64,000 nucleotides of DNA from Symbiodinium natans (taxonomy: Eukaryota > Sar > Dinophyceae > Suessiales > Symbiodiniaceae): assembly GCA_905221605.1 (NCBI GenBank), contig CAJNDS010002375.1:288001-352000 (forward strand). Direction: 5' to 3'. Below are positions 43,944 through 54,159 of the stretch, piece after piece. Numbering within the stretch: the first letter of the stretch is position 1; each line of letters starts with the position of its first letter. Under the pieces are notes generated by a model. It was given only the letters and a program-made list of their open reading frames with translations, was not told the DNA's origin and ran no database searches. The position numbers and the translations under genes are program-made.

Positions 43944-46900
43944 TTACATCCGACTACGGCCGCGCATTTGCCAGGCATGGTGCCGGTTTTCGGCATTGGC
44001 CTGGAGATTGCCATGGAACAATGCGATGTCCAAGTCGTGGTACATGAGCCAGTCATGCTCTGTCACAGCGAACAGCGAGTTGCTGGGAAGCTTGGGCACG
44101 CGGGTCACACGGCTCTCGTCAACCTTTACTGTGACTGCTCCACAATCGACCGGGCTTAGCGCCTGCAAGCGCGCCCCAAGGGTTGCCTTCTGCGCCGCCA
44201 CCTGGCGCCCAAAACGCAGCGCGACGCCCGACACGAGCCCTTCGCTCTGCCATGGGTCGAGATTCTCAGGGATGGGAAAGGCAGCCCCAAGGTACTCTTG
44301 CGCATGGGACTCCCTGTTGCCAGGGCCCTCCTCCCAAGTCACTGGATTGGTGGCCAGGCTTTTGCCAGAGCGGGGTTGCCAACCAGCTCCCGAATGGAAG
44401 ATCATCCCGCAGTGCACCATAACGTGATGGTGTGTGGCACCCGTCCTCCAGCTAGATACAGAGCAAAGATCCGTCGCCCGGACGCTCGGCCGCACGTGGC
44501 GGAGAGACTGGAAGAGTCGCAACGGCACCGTCTGACCCGCCAAATACCCATGGACAAAGCGGTCCCTTCTGTCGGGATAGGGCTCCACCTGGCACCCGTC
44601 CAAGATAAACCCTCAACAGCGTAATTCTATGGAAAGTATAAGAGGCCCAAACACTGGGAGGGGGTTGCTGAGGAGTTTCCACCCCCCTCCCCCCCCCCCC
44701 CGCCTCTTCCTGCACCAATCTCATGAGGTGCATTGTTCCCTGGCTGTGCCCCACCAGGAAGAAGGGCCTCTGGGGTGTGTGGGCTGTGTGGGCATTTGGG
44801 GCTGCTGGACACAACCAATCCCGAACCAGCCGAAGCAGCAGCTCAGACAAGACAGGTACCAGCCACATGCATACGCGAGTGCCGGGGCAACGGCTCGATG
44901 TGGATGCCCCCCCCACCCCTTCCCACAAATTTTCCTACAATTTTTATAACAAGGTGACCAACAAAAGGTGCCTGCGAACGGCGGCACGTGGGATGCGAAC
45001 CCAAGTGTCTCGTAAGCTGCCCTTTCCCCCCCCACCCCCACCTTTCAAAAAGAACTTTCCGCTGCCGTGCACTGCGTGTTCGGGGACCGAGCGGGTTTGA
45101 ACAAGTTGGTGCCTTCCGGAGTTGTCAGGGTCCTCCACAAAGCGCACGAATGCAGCAGCGACGTCCTTGTGGGGCCAACTGCTGAGCATTAGAGCCTTAA
45201 GCTTTAACACGAATGGCTTCCGTCTACGCACGTTTTTGAGTGCAGGCTCTATACAGCTTGCTGTATGCTCTAAAGCTGCTTCTCACGTGACCTTCTAGCA
45301 CAGCCAGCCAAGTAGTCCTGGTATGCGAGATCGATGGCACCCCGCAAGTCCTTTCAGTGCTAGGGTTCTGGGGGTTTTCGGTTCGGGTCTTATGGCTTCG
45401 TATTTCTTCGGATGTTTTGAAGCGTTTGTAGGCTGTGGAGCTTTCTTAGGGTTGTTACATGGTCCTTTAATATGAGCCCTTAGTTGGGCAGCAACCCAAC
45501 TATGTACCCCTTACGTAGTGCTTCTAGACCCTACAAACCCAAATGGGGGCCATACTTCAGAAGCCTGTAAGAGAAGGTCAGGAACCAGATTGAGGGATCA
45601 CGTAGCTTCCCTTAGAAGCTTCCAGGGCATTCCCACCTAGCGCAAAGTCCTCCCAGCGCTGGGCTGGGGAGGGAGGCATGTAGAGTGCCAAAGCCACCAC
45701 GTTCGCCTGCGGGAGGAATGAAGCAGCAGCTTCTGGCTGCAGGAAGTCATGATTGTTCTCTTGCTGTGATTCCGGGCAGAAAGGGTGCACAGTCCTCAAG
45801 TCAAGTGAAAGCCGGATTCGGCGTGTACTGCGCACGGGCTTCGAGCAAGAGCCGCGGAACCCGCACAAGACGGCATAAGAACCCCCATACTGCAAAGATC
45901 GCTATGGTGCAAGAACTGCTCGGTGAAGATACAAAACGAGCCGCCCTCCACCAGCGCCTGCCGGTACCGCGGCGCGTAGACTCGGCAAAGGCGGTTGAAA
46001 GGGGCTGCGCCTGCCGCCACGCGGAGGTCAACCTGCGGGCCAGTTCGGGTTTCGTCGCTCACTCTCGCACAAGGCAGGCAAGGGTTTAGGGTTTCGGGTT
46101 CTGGGGCTTCAGGGCCTGCCGAAGCCGTCGGAAGACATCAGAAGCCTACCTTTCGCATGTCTCACCACCCGTCAGACCTCTTTCGCATCCTGTGACTCAG
46201 CGACAGCCTCGTATCTGCCTCGTCTCGTGTCACATGTTGTGTCTCGTGTCTGGGGATTTGGGCGTCGCAAGGCTCTCGGATAATCCCCTCCCCGTAATGT
46301 TCCCCCCCCCCTACCCCTAACATTTAAATCCCCCCCTATATACGATAGTCTAGCAATAATGGGAGTATTTAATACAAGCGGGAGGGGGTTTGACCATCTC
46401 CATAAGCGTTGGCCTGCTCATTAACCTTGGCCGTCAGCTCAGGGAGCAGGTCCTGTAAAGTCAAAGACTCAAAGCCATCGGAGCAGGCTGACTTTGCTTT
46501 TCTGTCTTCCAGGATGGGCTATTAACCCCTACAATCCGCACAATCAACCCAATATAGGGCCTTTTTAAGTGGTTATAGGGTATAATAGCCCGTCCTGGCT
46601 TCCACAAGACTGAGGCTAAGCAACGAGAAGCGGCTTGGAGTTCTCAACGCGAACTTTGGTTCCCACAAAGATATTGGTCAGAGATTTCAAGACTGCCTAA
46701 GCCCTGTAGAAAGCATAGGGCTTGTGCTGTCTGCAGGCTTGTGGGTCGCGTGCTAGACCCAGACTCCTGAAGTCAGTGGGAAAGTTCCCTAAACCCTTTT
46801 GAAACGGGACTTGATGACTGCCAGCAAGGGAACCCTAAACCCTGAGCCCAGTGGTTGGTCCTGGACCGGGGCATTCCATCTGGGCGCCGTTTCGCCCAGA

Positions 46901-47353
46901 AATGGCATGGACTCCTGCCTACATGTGTTTCAGGGGTTGAAGGGCTTAGGGTTGGGATGTTCACCCTTACACTAACAGTCCTCAATAGGGATTATAATGG
47001 GGGGGGGTACTATTAAGGACTGTTTGTACAAGGGTGAACATCCCAAGTTTCGGGGGTTGAAGGCCTTAGGGCGGCTTTGCAGACCTGAACTCCTCTTCTG
47101 CCGAGTTGGCTCAGGAGTCCTACAGTGACTTACATGGCAAATCGAGGGCTGGTGAGGCTCAGGCCCTAACCTTCCAAAGCCCCAGCAACCCCCAGGACAT
47201 ACCCTAAACCCTAAACCCTAAACCCTAAACCCTAAACCCTAAACCCTAAACCATGCAACCGGGCCGCATGGTCAAGCAGGTGTCGTGCACAAAGAAGCAG
47301 TCGCAGGGGCGATCGGCGGCCGGAGGCGGCCGCTCCACGGCAGCCGTGCCCAC
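43944..47353 (-). CDS. DUF3089-family alpha/beta hydrolase, seven exons recovered (5' end missing)
   Basis: Exons in phase: 47353-47252, 46452 to about 46414, 46032-45958, 45350-45318, 45165-45113, 44767-44704 and 44588-43944 (stop). In order the product shows DCFFVHD (family FFVHP), the block LTAKVNEQ, the hallmark CRVYAPRYRQ, AIDLAYQ|DVAAAF, NSGRPFFLVGHSQG with the nucleophile Ser, VHGYLAGQTVP, NPVTWEE, LGAAFP, and the C-terminal YHDLDIALFHGNLQANAENR, which carries the catalytic His-type region. Donors are GT, GC, GC, GA, GC and GC; acceptors are AG|G. The first recovered exon ends CATG|GTTTAGGG, so its donor is the start of a telomere array. The first intron also holds a family-1 MITE and a foldback, and intron 6 a G17-type run. 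The ATG exon is unplaced. Substrate unknown. The end of exon 2 is ambiguous between a GC and a GA donor. Confidence 0.88.
46509..46598. mobile_element. Foldback in DUF3089 intron
   Basis: CCAGGATGGGCTATTAACCCCT pairs with GGTTATAGGGTATAATAGCCCGTCCTGG with few mismatches; a short loop contains AATATAGGGCC. It is 57 bp upstream of an exon. Confidence 0.75.
46951..47047. mobile_element. MITE-like family 1, copy d, inside DUF3089 intron
   Basis: GTTGGGATGTTCACCCTTAC...CTAACAGTCCTCAATAGGG at the left, TATTAAGGACTGTTTGTACA...GGGTGAACATCCCAA at the right. It is flanked by a diverged ~24-bp direct repeat (TTTCAGGGGTTGAAGG / TTTCGGGGGTTGAAGG). Confidence 0.9.
47202..47251 (-). repeat. CCCTAAA array forming a 5' splice site
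   Basis: Seven CCCTAAA units. On the minus strand the array begins immediately after the DUF3089 exon (ATG|GTTTAGGG). Confidence 0.9.
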
Positions 47354-47439
47354 CTAAGATCGACCCTAAAAAGGTACACCCATTGCATTGAAAAACAAAC
47401 TCGTGCGCAATAGACAAATATGAAAAACATGAGAAAAGC

Positions 47440-47440
<1 letters not shown>

Positions 47441-47477
<37 letters not shown>

Positions 47478-47548
47478 GTGTAGGGGCATGTGTTCACATA
47501 GATATACAGATATATATATATTTATTTATTTATTTATTTATTTATTTA
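47441..47548. repeat. (TA)n and (ATTT)n microsatellites
   Basis: About 17 TA units at 47443-47476, then TATATTTATT and about eight ATTT units at 47517-47548. Confidence 0.95.
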
Positions 47549-47720
47549 CATGTATATGTATTGGTGGCAAGTTCAGCCCCACACACATCATTCCGAACCC
47601 CCAAAACAAAATCTCAGAACTCAGAGCCATTGGGATGCCGGGCCACGGGTGTGGCGACGTGGTTCACGTCCTCCACGGCCCGCCTCGTTGGTCGACTCAG
47701 GGCTCAGGGCTCAGAACGTC

Positions 47721-47781
47721 GTTTAGGGTTTGGGGATTAGGGTTTAGGGTTTAGGGTTTAGGGTTTAGGGTTTAGGGTTTA
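47721..47781 (+). repeat. Interstitial telomere-type array
   Basis: About eight TTTAGGG units, followed by a short (AC)n run. Confidence 0.9.
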
Positions 47782-48491
47782 GAGACACACACACATTACA
47801 GATTGTCACACAAAGCAAGGGAACCGCAGCGAATTCAAAACTACACAAATTCGAAAGTCATGCGAATCTCCAAATTCCAACAACAACACCTCGAATTCTG
47901 CGAAGGTTGTGCAACATGTAGCGTGTCTGTCCACAAAAAGCTGCGCCTGAAACCATACAAGCGTGCAGGAGAGCAACATCTACGGCGGATTTCCCAGCAA
48001 GAGGTTCGAGGTATCCATGCAGAGCGGTCAAGTTCATCAGAGTAGGGGCTCATGAACATCTTTCGTTGAGGGTTGGGTGGGGGGGGGGGGGTGGATCAAC
48101 ACAAGGGTGACGAGAGTTCTTGGCCACCTATCCAGGGCAAAGCCTCATCCGACTAACTCGAAACCAACCACGAGCATCGAAACCGAGTCGCTGCCCCGGT
48201 GGCCGGTGTGGATGGGCACTCCACCTTGGGCAAGGGAGCGGGCGGGTGTAAATTTTCAGCCCGGGGCTCAAGAATCTAAGTTTCATGTGACAAGGGGCCC
48301 TGGGGGTCCCTTATCGACCTTTTGGGACTCCTTATGGTTCGTTCCATGAAGCCAGCTCGAGCACGGCAGACTGTCGGGGCTGCTTTACCTGTGCAAAGAA
48401 GAAATCGGCCAATGGCTGCACCCGAGAGGCGCATCCAGGCTGTCATAGTCCAGCGGTGCGTCTTGCACCTGCCCCAAAGCGGCAGCAATAC

Positions 48492-48597
48492 TTTGGCATG
48501 TTCCCCCCCTTATACGAACAGTCCTTAATCGGGATTATAGTACCCCCCTATTCTAATCCCTATTAAGGACTGTTAGCATAAGGGGGAACATCCCAAG
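48492..48597. mobile_element. MITE-like family 1, copy e
   Basis: TTTGGCATGTTCCCCCCCTT...ACAGTCCTTAATCGGGATTA at the left and TCCCTATTAAGGACTGTTAG...GGGGGAACATCCCAA at the right; almost a perfect palindrome. Confidence 0.93.
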
Positions 48598-48709
48598 CCA
48601 CACTCCTAACATCTCAAAAACCATGTCTGTCGCAAGACCCTTAGGGTTCGTTTGTTTGGCCACCCGCCTAGCTGACACTCGGGAACAGTCTGTCCATTGA
48701 GGGTTTAGG

Positions 48710-48818
48710 CTTTATAGGGTTTATATGGGTTTATATGGGTTTATATGGGTTTATATGGGTTTATATGGGGTTATATGGGGTTATTATAGGGTTTATGGGG
48801 TTATAGGGTTTAGGGTCT
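48710..48818 (+). repeat. Telomere-related array with TTTATATGGG units
   Basis: Five near-identical GGGTTTATAT units pass into GGGGTTATAT and GGGTTTATGG units and end in TTTAGGG; another homogenised variant. Confidence 0.85.
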
Positions 48819-49014
48819 AACATATACATTCACCAAACCAACCAGAAGACCAGGCATGCGGCTCTTCAACGAAAACTCGGACTCTCCCGAGACGACTCAC
48901 TGCGAATCTCCTTTCCTGAGCAGGCCCAAGCAACTAACAGCGCCAGGCAGGGCGTCGGGCAAAGCAAGTGCTTCTCTGCTGGTAGCAAGCTCTATATCTT
49001 CATGTATAAATAAA

Positions 49015-49350
49015 TAAATACATATATATATATATATATATACATATATACATACATATCGAAACACATACACACACATATACATAATATATATATATAT
49101 ATATACGCACATACATGTGTGAATATGTATATATGTATATATGTAGATATGTAGATATGTATATATGTATACATGTATATATGTACATATGTACATATGT
49201 ATATATGTATGTGTGTCAAAGTGTATATATGTGTAAATGTGTAAAAGTATATATGTACATCTGCATACATACACACACATATATACACATATATATATAT
49301 ATATGTATACATGTACATATATATATATATGTATATATGCATACATTGGT
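49015..49350. repeat. ATATGT/TATACA microsatellite tract
   Basis: About 330 bp of TA, TATG, ATATGTAC and CATA units. The long Tyr/Ile-rich open frames across it are artefacts. Confidence 0.95.
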
Positions 49351-50058
49351 CAGCAACGTTTTGCCATCCACGTTTCACACCCACAAGGCAGCATCTCTGG
49401 GCGGCCTCCTTGTGGTAGGGCGGCCTTGGGACACAGCGCAGCAGCCAGGGGAGGCGCAGGGCGGCGGAGGCCAGCCTTCCAGGACTGGGCGGGAGGCTGC
49501 AAAAAAAAAAGGGCTCCTTAGTGTTTGGTTGGGGAAAAAGGGCAAAAGCTGTCGACGGCGTTTCAGATTGAATGCTACTGTAGAGGAATGGAGAAAACTA
49601 ATGTAAGGGCTTGGGGGAGTTCATACAACTGAGGTGGAGCAGGTGAAGCCCTCAAAACGGAAATCCCCAATCTTCTGCCTAACGCCGCCCCTACATCTAT
49701 GAACTCGTTTTTACGCCTTTCAACCCCAACAGCCCCCAGTCATCCCGCACCCTGCGTCCTGCCCTGCTCACCCTTGTACCGATGAACCCCTCCCTCATTG
49801 CAGGAGAAACCTAGGAATTATTAAAGGCGCCCCTTTGTGTTTTGAAGGGGGTTACAAGGGAACCTGAGCCTTAAATAAGGGGAATAAGGGCCTACTCGGG
49901 GCGGATTTGTTAGGGATTAGGATTTGGGGTGCTTAGGGGGTTTACGGCTTGCAGGGTGAAATACGGTCCCAGGTTTCCCCCGAACCTAAATGGGTTGAGA
50001 ATGGAACCCGAACCAACCTTTCTAAAAGAAAACGGGAATAGGAAGGCTGTCAAGAAGG

Positions 50059-50130
50059 CCCATGGTACTTAATAACTAATAACCCAATTATAACGGCACT
50101 TATAAGTATAGGCACCATGAACCTCCAAGT
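50059..50130. mobile_element. MITE-like family 2, copy f (short)
   Basis: CCATGGTACTTAATAACTAA..CCCAATTATAACGGCACTTA and CACCATGAACCTCCAAGT; the central part is deleted. Confidence 0.75.
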
Positions 50131-50261
50131 GCTGGCCATGCTGTTTATTGTAGCCCAAGAACAGGCGGCGAGAGTTTGGCTCCAGGAGCACCTCTTCAGG
50201 AGGCGCAGGCGCAGGCCCCGGGGAAAAACTCACACAACAAGCAGCGGGATTAGGTAAGACA

Positions 50262-50345
50262 TGGGTCGGAATAATACGAATAGTATTCCCTAACTTATGG
50301 TCCCTCTATAAATATACTATAAACCCCCAAACCTTATTCTCATTG
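50262..50345 (-). repeat. Dispersed repeat, copy 2 (inverted relative to copy 1)
   Basis: Read on the minus strand it aligns with 24103-24197: AGGTTTGGGGGTTTATAGTA..TTTATAG..GACCATAAG..ATTATTCCGACCC. Confidence 0.7.
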
Positions 50346-50607
50346 TTGAGGCCCCTATATTAGGGGGAATTGCCCCTATTCCAAGGCTGTTGGCTAGGTC
50401 ATGCGTCGTTTAGCATTAACGTGCCGGGAAGCAGACTTTACCCTAAACCCTTTTTTTGAAACCCTAAATCCTAAACCCTAAACCCTATTTTTTGAACCCT
50501 AAACCCTACATGTTCGAACTTTGCAGCTGAAGCACGCGGCGCAGCAGCTTTCCCTGACCCCTCTGGCTCTTCGGCGCCATCGCAGCGCCGAAGTTGACGT
50601 AGTAGTT

Positions 50608-50697
50608 CGTTTAGGGTTTAGGGTTTAGGGTTTAGGGTTTAGGGTTTAGGGTTTAGGGTTTAGGGTTGAGGGGTTTAGGGTTTAGGGTTTAGGGTTT
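50608..50697 (+). repeat. Interstitial telomere-type array, ~12 TTTAGGG units
   Basis: Regular 7-bp periodicity with one TTGAGGGG unit. Confidence 0.95.
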
Positions 50698-51305
50698 GTA
50701 GCTGTTTGGGGCGTTTATGGGGGATCCAGCAAGACTTCAAAACCCCAAAGAGGCTTCAAGTTTGCAGGCTCGCTGTCGCTGTGGTGCTTGAGCATGGGTC
50801 CATGCATGTGTATGAAAGGAAGCAAGTGGGCAACCAGAAGCTCAAAATGCACAATCCAGCGTGCTTTTTGCCCAGAAAAGGGCACTCTTGAGATATGGTG
50901 GGGTAGGATAAGGAGGCTATAGCATTTTGCAGGTGTATTGAGGATAGCAGGAGCAGTTTTTTCCGCGGCCGGCGCACGAATCTTCGGGCCAAGCTTGAAC
51001 CGAGCACCCAACCCTTAGCTGTCCAGTACCTAGGGGTTCTAAAGGTTAACCTTTGGGACTCTAAGGGGAATCTACTAAGCCAAAAAGGTTAAAGTTAAAG
51101 GTTACCTACTCTACTACTAAGAACCTCGATTCCAGCTTCCGTTAACAGCCCGAAAACCGCCTCAAAGCAGGGGGCTGTGGGACTTCCGACTGGCCACTCC
51201 CCTTGCCGCCTGGCTCTGGCGCTAAGGGTACAAGTGGTATTCTCCAGATTGACGCTTGGCGCCGCACAGGCACTTCTTAAAGGATGAACCTTGCTCTTCG
51301 ATCCT

Positions 51306-52001
51306 TCAGCATGGGTGCCTAATCGCCCCGCAGGGAAGCAGCGAGGTGCCTTGGAAGGACTCGTCGGCGAAGTCCTCAGCCGCGTCATGGTCGTCGACGA
51401 TGGTGGCGTTGGGTCGCAGCCGGAACCGAACAGCAACTTCGAATCATCCCTATCATTCAGATGATCCATTCTTACAGTCGAGCGTTCTGCAACTGCAGCT
51501 CAATAAGGACCACCACGGCTGGACCACCCACAGCCACCACAGAAATGCTTTCGCCAGGCTGCCTAGGTCTTGGGAGGACTTGCATGCTTTGGCGCATACC
51601 GCAGCCTTTTGTTGTTGTGTTGCAGTGGTTGGTTTGGGGCTAGGCAGGCGGCATAACGATGGCCTCGCCAGGGGGAATCTTGAACCTCAGGCGCGTGCTG
51701 GATTCTTGGAAGCCAGGTCTCCAGCCTCTACAGGAGCTGCTGTGATATCGTGCGATTAGTTCTTACGCAGCGCGAACTTTTCGCAGGCCTGGATCACCGA
51801 GGCCCACGCCCATCGCCCCCACCATCTGCGCGGCAGTCGGGACAAAGGCAGAGCTTGCCTCTCGGGATTGAGTCATCCACCGCCTATGGAGTAGGAACGT
51901 GCCGCGCGAATCCAGGTCCAGAGGTTTTCCGGCGAGTTGCCACCCTGCTGCTGCCAGCGGGGGAAGTAGGCAGTGGGAAGGCCACATAAGCTCAAGACAA
52001 C
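51306..52001 (-). CDS. Exons of an unidentified gene
   Basis: Exon 52001-51881 follows CCAG|G and ends one base into a codon at GT. It encodes VVLSLCGLPTAYFPRWQQQG, then NSPENLWTWIRAARSYSIG. The next exon opens at 51858 after GAGAG|GC and continues in phase with KLCLCPDCRADG. Its C-x-C-x2-C spacing suggests a metal site. A third coding-like stretch, about 51443-51310, reads FEVAVRFRLRPNATIVDDHD and then AAEDFADESFQ. Borders of the last are not fixed, and the three may or may not be one gene. I recognise no family. Dense coding composition on the shared minus strand supports real exons. Confidence 0.4.
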
Positions 52002-53568
52002 CTGGGCCACGGGCTTTGGGGGTCGGGGGTTTTGGTGCAGTTGCCGTTGCGGCGTCGGGGCCTTCAGGGTTCCAGCATCGGTCAGAGGAGGCGATTCAGG
52101 GTTCCTTGTGCAAATTTGCTCCCAACCCGACACATGCTTCTTGGCCTGGTTCATCCAATGATTTGTTGATTTTCAACGGTTTACGTTGTCCATGCCTGTG
52201 TACTTTCCTCTGGAAAGTCCATGTTCAAGTACATGTTGAAAAACGAAGTGCTGTCAGCACCTGTCGGTCATTAAGTCAGTAGACGATCTAAGCAACGTTG
52301 CCTCGGAAGGAACATGCTAGTCTAGACCCTCAGCCGCCCTGAGCAACTACGGCTTCTTTTCGATTGCCAGGCTCATGTTCTGAGGCTTTCAGGCCTTGGG
52401 GTGTCCTTGAAGCACCTTCATGCCACCCTGACTACTCAGAATCCCCTGTTGTATATGTAAGCAACACTGAAGCCCAAGTAAGCACAATTACCTCCTCGTA
52501 TGTTTATGCCTTGACAGACAATGGGTTCAATCCAGGGCACCACGAGGGAACAGGGACCCGTCTCCACGACCTCCTCCGCGCTCAGGCGGCACGGGCGCAC
52601 GCAATGCGAGGCCTCGAGGCAGGAGAGGCTTTGTGCTTCGGGTCTTTCGACTCTCGCACTCGCACAAGCAGGCAAGGACTGAAGGGTAGGGGCTTTGGTA
52701 GGTTTAGGGCTGTTTAAGTTTTTTTCGGGCCTGGAACTTGCCTGGCAAGACCTCCGGGCTCTCGGAGCAGAACTCATGCTCGCAACCCCGGATCCTAACC
52801 CAAAAGTCCGTTCCGGGAATTCCCGCCTGAGGCGGAGTGGTGCGGACCCAGAGGGCCAGGCCAGCAAGATGCGGAGGAAGCTCCCCCTTGCGGCATTCGG
52901 GCTCAGGCTCAGGCTTGTTTGGTGTGGCTGAGCCCATCCACACGGGCTTTGGGGTTGGGAGGTGCTGGGTTTCGCTGTTTGCTGGGTGTTTGAAGGGGTT
53001 TCAGGCTTCCGCGCTGCTGTTGGATTTGGCTGGGGCCTTGGGGCTCTTGGTTCTCAGGGTCTGAAGCTTCACTCAGCTGGCCTGCTCTCGAACTGAGAAG
53101 CTTGTGAAGGGCTTTGCATTGGAGGACACCTGCACGCCAAAATCCGTCAGGTGATGAACCTGCTGGAAGGCAACCGCTGTCATGGAGGGAGATCCCACTA
53201 GTGTTGTCACACTTCGTGGTGCGTCTCTACGCCATTGAATCTGATTGGGGTTTCACCTCAGCCCTCCAAGCCGCAACTCTCCGAATCAAGCCCCGACCTC
53301 CGCGGCAGCGCACACAACCACGTGCCCAGCCGAAGACAAACTGCACACTGTCTCGTCCTGCACTGACAGCGCAATCGCAGCACAGAAAGGTGAAGAACTG
53401 AAGCTGCAAAGGCATTAATCGGCAACGGCAAAGGCAGACATCGTCCCAACGGTCCTTGTCCTGGACTGGTTGGAAACTACCACTCTCCGCCAGCAGCACC
53501 TAGCTCAGCAAGTGCAGCAAGTGCAGCTCAGGTTGATGCTGCAGGCTGACCGGCTGTGCAAAGCCATC

Positions 53569-53792
53569 CTTGGCGGACGAGTGTCCTGCCACATGAAGTC
53601 CACATCCGCGAAGGGCGGGTATCGTGCCACCTTCACGGCTGCACGGAATCCATGTTTCCTGCGCACCCTCCCACCTCCCCACTCTGCCCTCCCGAACCCT
53701 AGCCGCTCTAGCGGAACGGAACAATCGTCCACGTCCCCTAGTTCTGGGCCCTTCATGCAGGCCTTTTCCATAAACCTCATGACTTGCATGCT
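53569..53792 (-). CDS. Two exons of an unidentified gene
   Basis: Exon 53792-53675 starts after TGTGCAG and encodes SMQVMRFMEKACMKGPELGD, then VDDCSVPLERLGFG, to a GT donor. Exon 53630-53569 starts after GTGAAG|G, encodes VARYPPFADVDFMWQDTRPP and ends at an AAG|GA donor. Splice borders match those in the solved genes. The exon phases (ends phase 1, next starts phase 0) do not fit directly, so a further exon or a different border is required. Family unknown. Confidence 0.35.
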
Positions 53793-54159
53793 CTGCACAA
53801 CAGATGCTAACCATCAAAAACAAGAGAGCCTGTTCTTCACGAAAGCCCTGGGCGATACCTCCTTGCAGCCCGCCAGTGGCCCAGTGAGGGCGGCGAAGTC
53901 TCGAAATCTCACATTCCTGCGAATTGCAGATCGAAGTGCTGTGCAAAAGGCGCTTATATGGCAGATATCTCCGGGCGAGATGGGGCTGGCTCTCCTATTG
54001 GGCTCAGTGGGCCTCCGTAGGCCCTACTTCCTATGCAAGAAGGCTCGAAGGCCTCGAAACTCTAAAGCACCTTCAGCCACTGGCCTCACCGACTTCAGCG
54101 GACGACGCTCTCGTGGCCGCGCACTCATGGCACCACGAGGCTTGAGTTGAGGATTCACG

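Larger units (their letters stand above)
47354..51305. other. Interval without supported gene
   Basis: Holds dinucleotide and ATTT microsatellites, arrays, MITE copies of both families and a dispersed repeat (listed). The missing 5' exon of the DUF3089 gene may lie here; I could not identify it. Confidence 0.4.

Noticed and set aside
45578-45895. 105-codon frame as an extra DUF3089 exon
   Set aside because: It lies inside the intron 45957-45351; the flanking exons join directly in phase and match the family without it.
48897-49606. Tyr/Ile-rich frames of 60-163 codons on both strands
   Set aside because: Translation of the TATG/CATA microsatellite.
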